Below the pieces are notes generated by a model that worked only from the letters and a program-made list of their open reading frames with translations, was not told the origin of the DNA and searched no databases. Below are positions 14,725-23,492 of a stretch of 39,495 bases of DNA, one piece after another. The DNA is from Waddliaceae bacterium (GTDB taxonomy: Bacteria > Chlamydiota > Chlamydiia > Chlamydiales > GCA-2709385). Location: contig PAQS01000001.1 of assembly GCA_002709385.1 (NCBI GenBank), positions 1 through 39,495 on the forward strand, given 5' to 3'. The position numbers and the translations under genes are program-made. Numbering within the stretch: the first letter of the stretch is position 1; each line of letters starts with the position of its first letter.

Positions 14725-17191
14725 TTTACAATTCCTTAGTCAAATTGGGGCGAAGATCCTTTCAATTTTCGGAGAAAAAGAAGAATCCCCTAGAGAGCAT
14801 TATGATTTTTCAGAAGTGTTTTCAGCAGACAAGATTTCAGATCTCCTTCCTTATCAATCTTATGATCCTGAGACAGAAATCTTTTTTTGTAAGAATAGCT
14901 TAGGTGTTGTTTTAGAGGTTCTTCCTTTAGTAGGTGTGGATAATTGTATTCACAAAGAGATGCTTAGTCTTTTTGAAGAAGTCATGAAAGAAGAATCAAA
15001 CTTACAATTTCTTCTATGGGCAGATCATCGTGTTGCTCATTCTTTAGATCTATGGAAGTCTTCTCGAGAAAAAGGAGGCGGGATATTTCAGGATCTAGCA
15101 AAAAAGCGATCTGAGCATCTTTTATGCTCAAAAGACGTCAATCCTCGGATGTTTCGTTTGATTATTTCTTATTCGGAAAAATCGAAAAGGTCTGCCATTT
15201 CTCAGCAAATCCAAGAAATTGCTTCGATTAAAGATCGCATGATGAAAATTTTTTCTAGTCAGAGTCATTGTTTTTTTTGGACTGCTGATGATTTTGTTCG
15301 CTCTTTAAGTTCTTTGGTGAACTTTGATACAGAGGATAAGCACCCTCCTAAAAAATCGTGGGATTCAATGAATCTTCTTTCAGAGCAGCTATCTGGAGAG
15401 GGGGGAATTTCTGTAAAAGAGGACGGGTTAAAATGGGGAAAGAACTGTCATTTTAAATCATATAGAGTTGCAGATTACCCTGATTCATGGTCTTTAATTG
15501 GGATGTCACAACTCATTGGTGATGTTTTTAAAGACTCCTATCGAATTCCTTGTCCTTTCGTTTTGCACTATGGAATACATTGTTCAAATCAAGATGAGGC
15601 GAATAAAAACTTTCGTCGTAGGATGCATCTCGTTGAAAATCAGGGAAAGTCTTTAACTCTAGTCCGCATGATACCTGATTTAGTCACAGAACTTGAAGAG
15701 TGTGACTTTGTACGAAGGAGAGCATCTGAGGGAACTCGTTTTGTACAAGCTCAGTTCGGGGTGGGGATATGGTCCACAGGTGACTTATTAGCCGATGCAG
15801 ATCAGAGTGTAAAAAGCCTATTTAGAATCAATCGCTTCTCTTTAATTGAGAATACTTTTTTACATTTACCACAGTATCTTTCTTTTTTGCCTCTTACATG
15901 GGGAGAGTACCAGAAGGACTTGGATAAGCTTTCTTTATTAAAAAGTACGCTTTCTTGTGAATCAGCGAATTTACTGCCTATTCAAGGAGAATGGACAGGT
16001 ACAAAAAGCCCAGGAACTCTTCTTCTTGGAAGAAGAGGACAGATTTTAAATTGGAATCCATTTGATAACCAAAAAGGCAATTATAATGTTGTTGTTGTGG
16101 GGAGAAGTGGTTCGGGAAAATCCGTATTTATGCAGGAGGTGCTTGTTAGTACCTTAGGTGTTGGGGGAAAAGTATTCATTATTGATGTAGGGAGAAGTTT
16201 TGAAAAAACAGCGGAAGCTTTGTCTGGCCAACAAATTGAATTCGCTCAAGATAAACCTGTCTGTTTGAATCCTTTTAGCCAAATTCCAGATGACCCTCAT
16301 GAACGTGATCAATCCTTAGGTATGATTAAATCCATTGTTGCCACTATGGCAGCCCCGAGTAAAGGAACCAATGATTTTGAAAATGCTCTCATTGAAAAGG
16401 GGGTTCGATATGCTTGGGAGACGAAGGGACGTAGTGCAACGATTAGCGATATATCTAAGTATTTAGAAAATATAGATGATGGCCGAGCAAATTCCTTGGC
16501 CATTATGTTGACTCCTTATATCACGGGAGGAATCTATTCTAAGTATTTTGAAGGCGAAAATAACGTCAGTTTCACGAACCCTCTGGTATTAATCGAATTA
16601 GAAGAGCTTAAGGAAAAAAAAGATCTTCAATCTGTTGTTTTACAGATGTTTATCATGACGATTACAAACCATACTTTTCTTGGGGACAGAAAAACTCCTT
16701 TTCATATCTGCATAGACGAGGCTTGGGACCTTTTAAGAGGGGGGCAAACGGGAGAGTTTATTGAAACTTTGGCTCGTCGCCTAAGAAAGTACAATGGTTC
16801 TCTTGTAATTGGAACCCAGAGCGTGGATGATTTTTATACTACTCCAGGAGCATTAGCTGCTTTTGAAAACAGTGACTGGATTTGTCTTCTTACACAGAAA
16901 AAAAGTTCGATTAAGAGACTCGCTGAAAGTGGAAAAATAGATTTAGATGCTGGAAAGCAAATTGCTTTAGAGAGTGTTACCACTCAGCATGGAAAATTTA
17001 GTGAAGTGATGATTTGTGATGCTGATGGAGGATACGCAATTGGGCGTCTCATTTTAGACCGTTTTTCCCAACTACTCTACTCTACTCAAGCTAATGAATA
17101 CGCTCGTATTCAAGAATTACGAAATACCGGAATGAGTACAAGCGAGGCAATTACGCTAATAATCCAAGAAGAAGGGAAAAAAAATGCTTAA
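14717..17191 (+). CDS. traC: TraC, pilus assembly ATPase (VirB4 family)
   Basis: 824 aa, near F TraC (875). The N-terminal 400 residues are the TraC/VirB4 N-domain; the C-terminal RecA-like motor has Walker A G-R-S-G-S-G-K-S at 462-469 and Walker B with I-D-E at 666-668, followed by the D-E-A-W-D-L-L pattern common to VirB4. It drives pilus assembly from the inner membrane. Overlaps both neighbours by 8 bp. Confidence 0.95.
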   Translation: MSSLQFLSQIGAKILSIFGEKEESPREHYDFSEVFSADKISDLLPYQSYDPETEIFFCKNSLGVVLEVLPLVGVDNCIHKEMLSLFEEVMKEESNLQFLLWADHRVAHSLDLWKSSREKGGGIFQDLAKKRSEHLLCSKDVNPRMFRLIISYSEKSKRSAISQQIQEIASIKDRMMKIFSSQSHCFFWTADDFVRSLSSLVNFDTEDKHPPKKSWDSMNLLSEQLSGEGGISVKEDGLKWGKNCHFKSYRVADYPDSWSLIGMSQLIGDVFKDSYRIPCPFVLHYGIHCSNQDEANKNFRRRMHLVENQGKSLTLVRMIPDLVTELEECDFVRRRASEGTRFVQAQFGVGIWSTGDLLADADQSVKSLFRINRFSLIENTFLHLPQYLSFLPLTWGEYQKDLDKLSLLKSTLSCESANLLPIQGEWTGTKSPGTLLLGRRGQILNWNPFDNQKGNYNVVVVGRSGSGKSVFMQEVLVSTLGVGGKVFIIDVGRSFEKTAEALSGQQIEFAQDKPVCLNPFSQIPDDPHERDQSLGMIKSIVATMAAPSKGTNDFENALIEKGVRYAWETKGRSATISDISKYLENIDDGRANSLAIMLTPYITGGIYSKYFEGENNVSFTNPLVLIELEELKEKKDLQSVVLQMFIMTITNHTFLGDRKTPFHICIDEAWDLLRGGQTGEFIETLARRLRKYNGSLVIGTQSVDDFYTTPGALAAFENSDWICLLTQKKSSIKRLAESGKIDLDAGKQIALESVTTQHGKFSEVMICDADGGYAIGRLILDRFSQLLYSTQANEYARIQELRNTGMSTSEAITLIIQEEGKKNA

Positions 17192-17651
17192 GAAGTATCT
17201 CTTTGGAATATTTGCGTTAATATCTACTTACCTTATTGCTGACTCTTTTCTTCCTAATTCAGTATATGGTTTACGCATCAATAGAACAGATAGTCTACCG
17301 CAGACAGTGTTCATTTCTTACCCTTTAGGAAAAGAAATACAAAAAGGAGACTACGTTACTTATTCTCACGAATATTCTCTTGTTCCGTTAGCAAAAGTAG
17401 TTGTGGGGGTTGCAGGGGATACTATTGATGTCTCACACGATTCTATTTTTATTTCTGGAAAAAAATATGGAAAGGTACAGCCTCGTACTCTTGATTGTGG
17501 AATCAACCTACACCCAATAAAGAAGCAAAAAATACCTGAAGGATATGTATTCCTACACGCACCTCACGCAGATAGTTTCGATTCTCGTTATCAAGAATTC
17601 GGTTTGATTAGAATAGAAGATTTGGAGGAAAGCCTGTGGCCCGTACTCTAA
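17184..17651 (+). CDS. S26C signal peptidase (RP4-TraF/TrhF type)
   Basis: 155 aa with an N-terminal membrane anchor (about 3-20). The catalytic serine lies in N-R-T-D-S37-L-P, matching the T-x-S-x-P motif of conjugative S26C peptidases, and the lysine in L-A-K71-V-V-V-G-V-A-G-D. Family members mature or cyclise pilins (RP4 TraF) or occur in R27-type operons as TrhF. F itself lacks this gene, so the operon is of the R27-like branch of F-type systems. Not to be confused with the thioredoxin-like traF at 21372. Overlaps traW by 16 bp. Confidence 0.85.
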   Translation: MLKKYLFGIFALISTYLIADSFLPNSVYGLRINRTDSLPQTVFISYPLGKEIQKGDYVTYSHEYSLVPLAKVVVGVAGDTIDVSHDSIFISGKKYGKVQPRTLDCGINLHPIKKQKIPEGYVFLHAPHADSFDSRYQEFGLIRIEDLEESLWPVL

Positions 17652-18250
17652 TACTTCTTACGATCTGTTTATTTGCAAAAATTGAATCTCAAAATTTAGG
17701 CACTTTTTCTGAAGTTTACCCTGTTGAAGAAGAAAGCTTATTAGATTTGATTCACAAAAAGTTGCGAGCACTTTCGAAAGAAGACTATGACAGTTTCATG
17801 CTCGATATTCAGTCACAGATTGAAGGTGCTATTCGCTCTCCTAAGGCAGTTCCCTTAATTCGTGAAGCAAGCAAGTATCAAGCCACTTACTTTGATCCCA
17901 GTATTTATTTGCATGAAGATATTCATGATTTGGATGGAAAATTGCTGATGAAGAAAGGAGAGAAAGTAAACCCCCTTTATTCTACTTCTATGAAACAGAG
18001 TCTTTTATTTTTTGATGGGAGTAAAGAGTCTCACTGTAAATGGGCTTTAGAGAAAGAAGAAGAAAGCAAATGGATTTTAGTTAAAGGGCGTCCTCTTGAT
18101 TTGGAGGAAAGATTTTCTCGACCTGTTTACTTTGATCAAGGAGGGGTTCTCTGTAAACAGTTAAGTATTGTTTCTGTACCTTGCCGTGTATCTCAAGAGG
18201 GATATTTATTAAAGATTGAAGAGATCCCTTTGAAAGAGGAAAGGTCATGA
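17636..18250 (+). CDS. traW: TraW, pilus assembly protein
   Basis: 204 aa starting with GTG after a GGAGG site. Signal peptide about 1-18. TraW signature in the middle: Y-F-D-P-S-I-Y-L-H-E-D-I-H-D, then D-G-K-L-L-M-K-K-G-E-K-V-N-P-L, matching the family's 'DP...di.D..G.v...aGt.vNPL'. TraW is periplasmic and works with TrbC and TraU. The gene ends in an ATGA overlap with trbC. Confidence 0.9.
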   Translation: MARTLILLTICLFAKIESQNLGTFSEVYPVEEESLLDLIHKKLRALSKEDYDSFMLDIQSQIEGAIRSPKAVPLIREASKYQATYFDPSIYLHEDIHDLDGKLLMKKGEKVNPLYSTSMKQSLLFFDGSKESHCKWALEKEEESKWILVKGRPLDLEERFSRPVYFDQGGVLCKQLSIVSVPCRVSQEGYLLKIEEIPLKEERS

Positions 18251-18744
18251 AACAGGTTTTGATCTTTCTTCTCATTGGAAACATGTTATTCGCTGATGAG
18301 TGGATAGACTCTGTAGCAAATCGTGTAGACGAAGATGCGGTAAATTGGGCCAATAACTTACTCAATAGTCAACTAAGAAATAAGTCTCCATGTGGTAACT
18401 GTATAAGCCCCTCTTCTTATGAAGGAGAGAGCAATAAGACTTTAATTCTCATGTCTTTTTCTATACCTGAAGATATTTGGCTTTCTTTGTCTCTCGAGGC
18501 AGAAAAGAAAGGAGCAAGTTTTGTTATTAAAGGTCTTCCTGAAAATAGTTTTTCAGAACTTGCTTACAGAATTGCAGAGATGAAGAAAAGGGGTCTTAAT
18601 ACTCCTATAAGATTAGATCCGAATCTTTTTGATGAGTACGCAGTTTCTCTTGTTCCAACATTCATCTTAGATGGGAGAAAAATTTCAGGGACGATTAGTC
18701 TCGACTATGCAGAAGAAAAGCTAAGGGAGGGAAAAAGTGTTTAG
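18247..18744 (+). CDS. trbC: TrbC, periplasmic pilus assembly protein
   Basis: 165 aa, signal peptide about 1-16. Family pattern L-I-L-M-S-F-S-I-P followed by F-V-I-K-G-L-P-E-N-S-F and V-P-T-F-I-L-D. A C-x2-C pair (P-C-G-N-C) sits before the domain and is not usual for F TrbC. In F, TraW and TrbC act together, and in some plasmids the two genes are fused; here they are separate and overlap by 4 bp. Confidence 0.88.
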   Translation: MKQVLIFLLIGNMLFADEWIDSVANRVDEDAVNWANNLLNSQLRNKSPCGNCISPSSYEGESNKTLILMSFSIPEDIWLSLSLEAEKKGASFVIKGLPENSFSELAYRIAEMKKRGLNTPIRLDPNLFDEYAVSLVPTFILDGRKISGTISLDYAEEKLREGKSV

Positions 18745-19726
18745 AATCCTTTTCCTCTTCTTACTATTGCTTTCCTCTCCTCTCCGGTCATCTGAGGGAA
18801 AATGGATCAACCCTTTTACTGATGTATGTTGGGAATGTGTTTTTCCTTTTACAGTAAGTGGGGTAAATGTCAGTGGAGGATATAGCGATTACACAACATA
18901 TAATCAGGCATTATGTTTTTGCGGAGGTTTCCCTCCAAAAGCGGGTATCCCTCTTTCTTTTTGGTCTCCAGAAATTTTAATAGATGTGACAAGGCATGCT
19001 TATAAGCTTTTAGGCCTTGGTGGAATGTCTATAGGCTCAGCAAATGTTAGAAATAGAGGAGCTGTGAGCGTTACATCCTCTGGATCATCTGAAAATAGCT
19101 TTTATCACGTTCATTATTATAAGTTTCCATTACTTTCTATTTTAGGTCTTTTTACAGATTTCGAATGTATTGAGTCAGAAGAGGTAGATATAGGCTATAT
19201 GTCTGAATTAGACCCTCTTTGGAATGATGACCAATTATCTTTTATTCTAAATGCTGAAGCAGCTCTATTTTCGCAATCAGCAGCTCAAATAGCATGTGCA
19301 GCAGATTGCACTCTCTCGACAATGGATAAACCAAACGACAAACTCTTTTGGTGTGCAGGTTGCTTAGGTTCTTTATATCCATTTACGGGATCTGTTGCCC
19401 ATCATCAAGGTGGTATTCAAGCAAGCTCTCTTCTTGTTCATCGCTTACTGGCAAAAATGCACAGAAGCTACTTCTTAAAAGGGTATGAAAATAAAAACTT
19501 TTGTGAAGCGAAGTTTATGCCTGTCATTAAAAAGACTCTATATAAGACACAGCTAGCTTATCCAAGGGCGCAGACCAAAGGTCCATGTAATGCTTTAGGT
19601 AAAAGTACCGTGATGTGGGGGGCAGGTAAAAGCTATCCAAAAGGAGGGGAAGACTTCGTTTATTTAGTTTGGAGAAAGAAGCAATGTTGTTTGGATGCAG
19701 TATCAAAGGCTATTGGGGCACAGTAA
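18737..19726 (+). CDS. traU: TraU, mating-pair and DNA transfer protein
   Basis: 329 aa (F TraU 330), GTG start preceded by GGGAGGG. Signal peptide about 1-20, then the very conserved W-I-N-P-F-T-D-V-C-W-E-C-V-F-P-F and many cysteines (including P-F-T-G-S-V and the C-terminal W-R-K-K-Q-C-C). The cysteines are expected to form disulfides with help from the operon's DsbA-like enzyme. Overlaps trbC by 8 bp. Confidence 0.93.
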   Translation: MFRILFLFLLLLSSPLRSSEGKWINPFTDVCWECVFPFTVSGVNVSGGYSDYTTYNQALCFCGGFPPKAGIPLSFWSPEILIDVTRHAYKLLGLGGMSIGSANVRNRGAVSVTSSGSSENSFYHVHYYKFPLLSILGLFTDFECIESEEVDIGYMSELDPLWNDDQLSFILNAEAALFSQSAAQIACAADCTLSTMDKPNDKLFWCAGCLGSLYPFTGSVAHHQGGIQASSLLVHRLLAKMHRSYFLKGYENKNFCEAKFMPVIKKTLYKTQLAYPRAQTKGPCNALGKSTVMWGAGKSYPKGGEDFVYLVWRKKQCCLDAVSKAIGAQ

Positions 19727-21375
19727 TGATTTTATCTACGGCGTTCTCAAACATTTTCTCTACTAATTGGGAGAAAGAAGCCCACGCTTTTGGGAAAATA
19801 CAAAATATTCGAGCGATAGCTTCTATAAATGAAGAGTCTGTAGATGGTTTAGGCGAGTCGAATTTTGATGGAGAAGCAGCTCGATCGAAAATGGATTCAG
19901 CAGAAGAAGAGCATAATGAGATCAGATCTTTCGTTACAAGCAAAGAGCACAGAGATAATACATTAAAGAATAAAGGCTTCGATTTAAATGAAGGGTTTCT
20001 ACATGTAGATCCAAAGGTAGACGAGAAAGGAAATTTGATATTTTGGGAAGAAGGGATGGCTTTTCAAGAAAAAAAATGCATCCAATCAGGAGAGCCATTT
20101 CTTATTGATATTACACGGAATTTACATGTTGCTTTTGAAGAAAGACCATCTGTAAGGAAAGTACGTCGTTGTGAGGGGCATAAGTATTCAGAGAAACACC
20201 ATAAAAAAGACTCCGTAAATAAGAGAAAGAAAACTTGGGAGAAAGAGCTTTCAGAAGATAGGGAAATCAAAGAATTTTCTGTTGTAATTAGTAATGGAAA
20301 AGCTTTCTCTAAGCATAAAGTAAAGAAGGCTTGGTCTCATATAGATGATGCTACTTCCTGTGATTCATTTCATTCTGTAGAAGAGTCATTTTTAGAATTT
20401 ATAGAACAAGATTCATGGGTTTATAGCTCTCAAGAGGAGTCTCATCTTTTAAGCTCTATAGATGGGACCTTATTTCGACAAGAATGTGTAGATGGAAACT
20501 CTTATAGAGTCATTGAAGGAAAAGAGGTTTACCGTCCTTGTTGGAGAGAGAGACTCATCTTTTTATACCGCCAACCTGAAAGAAATGATTGCTCCTATTT
20601 AGAGGCTTTTAAGTGTACTTTAGTTAAGAAGTTTTGCTTAGAGAAAAAAGAAAATTCCTGCGCCCTTTGGGAAAAAACATTTAAGTGTCGAGATAAAGGG
20701 CATGAAAGAAAGGTTTCAGGCTTAGATTTTGATTCGGGTGAATTGATAGAGAATGATTTAGCTTTACCAGAGTCAGAAATTCGTTCTTCTTTTGCAGATG
20801 TTAGTAGCAAGATTGCTGTTTTTTCAGACATACAGTCTGAGCTTCAAGAAAGCGGTAAAGATGCTCGAGATGCGAGTGTTTTTCCGGGTAAAAAGCACCA
20901 ATGTAGCAAAAACGTTTTAGATGGGGTGATGTATGATTGTTGTTTCAGTTTCCGAGGTGCTGTTAAAGATATAGGATTAGCTAAATGTAGTGCTGAGGAA
21001 ATCGCTTTAGCTGAGATGAGAGAGCGTGGTCAGTGCTACCACGTTGGAAAGTTTTCTGAAACATTTTTAGGAATGTGGAAAAGCCGAGATGTCCATTCTT
21101 TTTGTTGTTTTCCCTCCAAGCTTTCACGCGTTTTTCAAGAAGAAGCTAGAAAGCAACTAGGTTTAGATTTTGGAAAGCCTCAAAAACCTGACTGTTCGGG
21201 CTTGCATCCTGATTTACTTTCGCAAATCAACTTCAATCAATTAGATCTTGGGGAACTATATTCTGATCAGATGGCATCAACGCAATCTGATATAGAACAG
21301 CGCTTGAGTAACTTTGAAGTTCGATTAGGGGATATCCAAGAGAAAATGAAACAAGGAAAAGGGGCGCAGAAATGA
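19684..21375 (+). CDS. traN: TraN, cysteine-rich mating-pair stabilisation protein
   Basis: About 563 aa (F TraN 602). Cysteine pairs run through the whole second half, as in TraN, and the C-terminal block reads M-Y-D-C-C-F-S-F, H-S-F-C-C-F-P-S-K-L and R-K-Q-L-G-L-D-F-G, the conserved end of the family. TraN is an outer-membrane adhesin that recognises recipients. The start is uncertain: ATG 19684 has a GGAG site and overlaps traU by 43 bp, TTG 19669 is also open, and ATG 19726 would give a TAATG coupling with traU. A signal-like hydrophobic run (about residues 10-27) is best kept with the longer starts. Confidence 0.85.
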   Translation: MLFGCSIKGYWGTVMILSTAFSNIFSTNWEKEAHAFGKIQNIRAIASINEESVDGLGESNFDGEAARSKMDSAEEEHNEIRSFVTSKEHRDNTLKNKGFDLNEGFLHVDPKVDEKGNLIFWEEGMAFQEKKCIQSGEPFLIDITRNLHVAFEERPSVRKVRRCEGHKYSEKHHKKDSVNKRKKTWEKELSEDREIKEFSVVISNGKAFSKHKVKKAWSHIDDATSCDSFHSVEESFLEFIEQDSWVYSSQEESHLLSSIDGTLFRQECVDGNSYRVIEGKEVYRPCWRERLIFLYRQPERNDCSYLEAFKCTLVKKFCLEKKENSCALWEKTFKCRDKGHERKVSGLDFDSGELIENDLALPESEIRSSFADVSSKIAVFSDIQSELQESGKDARDASVFPGKKHQCSKNVLDGVMYDCCFSFRGAVKDIGLAKCSAEEIALAEMRERGQCYHVGKFSETFLGMWKSRDVHSFCCFPSKLSRVFQEEARKQLGLDFGKPQKPDCSGLHPDLLSQINFNQLDLGELYSDQMASTQSDIEQRLSNFEVRLGDIQEKMKQGKGAQK

Positions 21376-22142
21376 GTAATAAATTTCTGAATATACTCCT
21401 TACCGTAATAATTTTTATCTATACATCAGAGCTTCAAGCATCATGGCATGATCAAAAAGCGAGAGGATGGTCTTGGTATGAAAAGATAGAAGAGGGGGAA
21501 GAAGAGGAAGAAAATCAAGAAGAGAAAATACAGTCTCCTTCTCAAATCTTGAAAGCAGAGCAAGCTCTTTTAGAAGAGAAAATGGCAGCAGCTCTTCTTG
21601 TTCCTTCTCAGGAAAATGTTTCATCTTATATGGAAGCACAGCAAAAGTGGATCAATCAAAGCGCTTTATTTGCTAATTCATGGATGAAAGCACTTTTAGA
21701 GTCTCCTAATCTTGACCCTAGGGTTATTCATCCAGTTTCTCAATATGGTAGCCAGATAAGAAAAGAGGAAAAAAGAAAAGATAGGAAAAAGCTCCTTGAG
21801 AACTTATCTAAAACACACGGTCTTTTTTTCTTTTTTGAAGGGGAAAATCCTTATTCTCAGGCAATGGGTAAAGTCGTAAAGGTTTTTGCTTTGAGATATG
21901 GGTGGGAAGTTTTTTCCGTCACAGTAGATGGCCATGGAGTCCAAGATTATCCTAAACCAGAAAGAGATAATGGAATGGCTGAGAGCCTAGGCATTTCTCT
22001 TTATCCAGCTCTTTTCGCAGTAAATCCTATCAATAAAGAAATGACTCCACTTGCCTTTGGATTAACAGCTTTAGATGTATTGGAGTCGAATATAGAAATG
22101 CAGTTTGGGTCTGATCTGGAGCATGATTATGTTGTTAATTAG
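21372..22142 (+). CDS. traF: TraF (F-type), thioredoxin-like pilus assembly protein
   Basis: 256 aa with a signal peptide (about 1-23) and an acidic Glu-rich stretch at 36-52. The C-terminal domain has the TraF pattern: H-G-L-F-F-F-F-E-G-E-N-P-Y, then R-Y-G-W-E-V-F-S-V-T-V-D-G, then L-Y-P-A-L-F-A-V-N-P and A-F-G. As in F TraF, the thioredoxin-like domain lacks a C-x2-C pair where one would sit (N-P-Y), so it is not a redox enzyme by itself. ATGA overlap with traN. Confidence 0.9.
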   Translation: MSNKFLNILLTVIIFIYTSELQASWHDQKARGWSWYEKIEEGEEEEENQEEKIQSPSQILKAEQALLEEKMAAALLVPSQENVSSYMEAQQKWINQSALFANSWMKALLESPNLDPRVIHPVSQYGSQIRKEEKRKDRKKLLENLSKTHGLFFFFEGENPYSQAMGKVVKVFALRYGWEVFSVTVDGHGVQDYPKPERDNGMAESLGISLYPALFAVNPINKEMTPLAFGLTALDVLESNIEMQFGSDLEHDYVVN

Positions 22143-23484
22143 AGTGATTCTTCTTTCTTTTTTACCTGGGATTTTGTGTGCGTCTTTAAACAAGGAAATG
22201 AATAAGTTTTTTAATAATTTTGGATCTTCTTCCCAGGTTAACTCTGCAGATATCTATAAAGGGCAAAAAGCTGGACATTTGACTGCTGGTGGACTTGTGA
22301 TTCGAAATCGAGTGATTAACTCCAGTTTAGTCAGTATGAAGCTTCCGCGTTTTGACGCTGGATGTGGTGGAATTGACATTCATACGGGTGGATTTTCTTT
22401 TATCAATACAGATGAGCTTGTTAACTCTCTTAAATCTGTAGGTTCTGCATCGATCGGTTATGCTTTTATGCTTGGTTTGGAAACCGTTTCTCCGCAAATA
22501 GCAAGTACAATCAAACAAATGCAAACGTGGTCAAATGATGTAAATCAATTTGGAATTAATAGTTGTGAATTAGGCGCGCAAACTGTAGGTGCTGTGTGGC
22601 CTCAAACAGTGCAAGCAAAGCAGTCACTATGCCGAGCGATAGGAACAAAAGATAACCTCATTCACGATTATGTAGCAGCTAGACAGCACTGTTCTAGTCC
22701 GTCTGGATATGAATCTGAACAAGATAAAATTCGAACAAATGAAAAATACAAAGATATTCTAGCTGATGAATGTAACATTGCTTATGAGGCACTTAAAAAA
22801 CAGAGCCTTTTAATGAATGATCAAGAGCTTCTTGAGATGTTCATGACCTTAACAGGCACGATTATTGTTAAAAACACAGATCAAAGCACTGAAGTAGAAG
22901 TACATCTTCCTGGGATTCGTCAAGAAAGCGGTGTACTAGAAAAACTTTTGAATGGTGGAGACTTAGAGTTGATTTCTTGCAAAGACAAGAAAGACAATCG
23001 CTGCATCAACACTTTTAAGAAAAAGCATTATATCGCCAAAGAACAAGGGTGGATGAGTAAGACAACACAGAAGCTTGATTCGATCCACAGAAAAGTTTTA
23101 TCGGATACAGAACTCAACCAAGAAGAGATAGACTTTCTCGGTAAAAGCAGTCTTCCTTTGTACAAGATTGTAAATGTTCTCACAGCTAAAGAAGGTCGTT
23201 ATGCAGCTGAAAGTTTAGCAAACGTATCAGACCTCGTAGCTATGGAGTTTTTGCTTCAATATCTAAATGAAGTTGTCAGTTTGGCAGAGGCCGGAGCAAC
23301 TCAAATTCTCAGAGGACAATATGAGTCTTCAAATGTCAGAGAGTACCTTAAGAATTTAGAGGAAACGAAAACTCTTATCCGATCTTACGAACACAGAAGT
23401 TTACAGAGATCGGAAAAAGAATTTTATCTCATACAGAAAATGAAATTGATTGAAGATGAACTTGCTAAAGGCTTGTGCTTGTAG
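22129..23484 (+). CDS. traH: TraH, periplasmic pilus assembly protein
   Basis: 451 aa (F TraH 458). ATG 22129 is chosen because GGAG lies 7 bp upstream; ATG 22123 is too close to it. Signal peptide about 1-16. TraH core is unmistakable: the R-F-D-A-G-C-G-G-I-D-I-H-T-G-G-F segment near 75-90, then N-S-C-E-L-G-A and long helical parts. It acts with TraF and TraG in pilus assembly. Overlaps traF by 14 bp. Confidence 0.93.
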   Translation: MLLIRVILLSFLPGILCASLNKEMNKFFNNFGSSSQVNSADIYKGQKAGHLTAGGLVIRNRVINSSLVSMKLPRFDAGCGGIDIHTGGFSFINTDELVNSLKSVGSASIGYAFMLGLETVSPQIASTIKQMQTWSNDVNQFGINSCELGAQTVGAVWPQTVQAKQSLCRAIGTKDNLIHDYVAARQHCSSPSGYESEQDKIRTNEKYKDILADECNIAYEALKKQSLLMNDQELLEMFMTLTGTIIVKNTDQSTEVEVHLPGIRQESGVLEKLLNGGDLELISCKDKKDNRCINTFKKKHYIAKEQGWMSKTTQKLDSIHRKVLSDTELNQEEIDFLGKSSLPLYKIVNVLTAKEGRYAAESLANVSDLVAMEFLLQYLNEVVSLAEAGATQILRGQYESSNVREYLKNLEETKTLIRSYEHRSLQRSEKEFYLIQKMKLIEDELAKGLCL

Positions 23485-23492
23485 GGGGATTG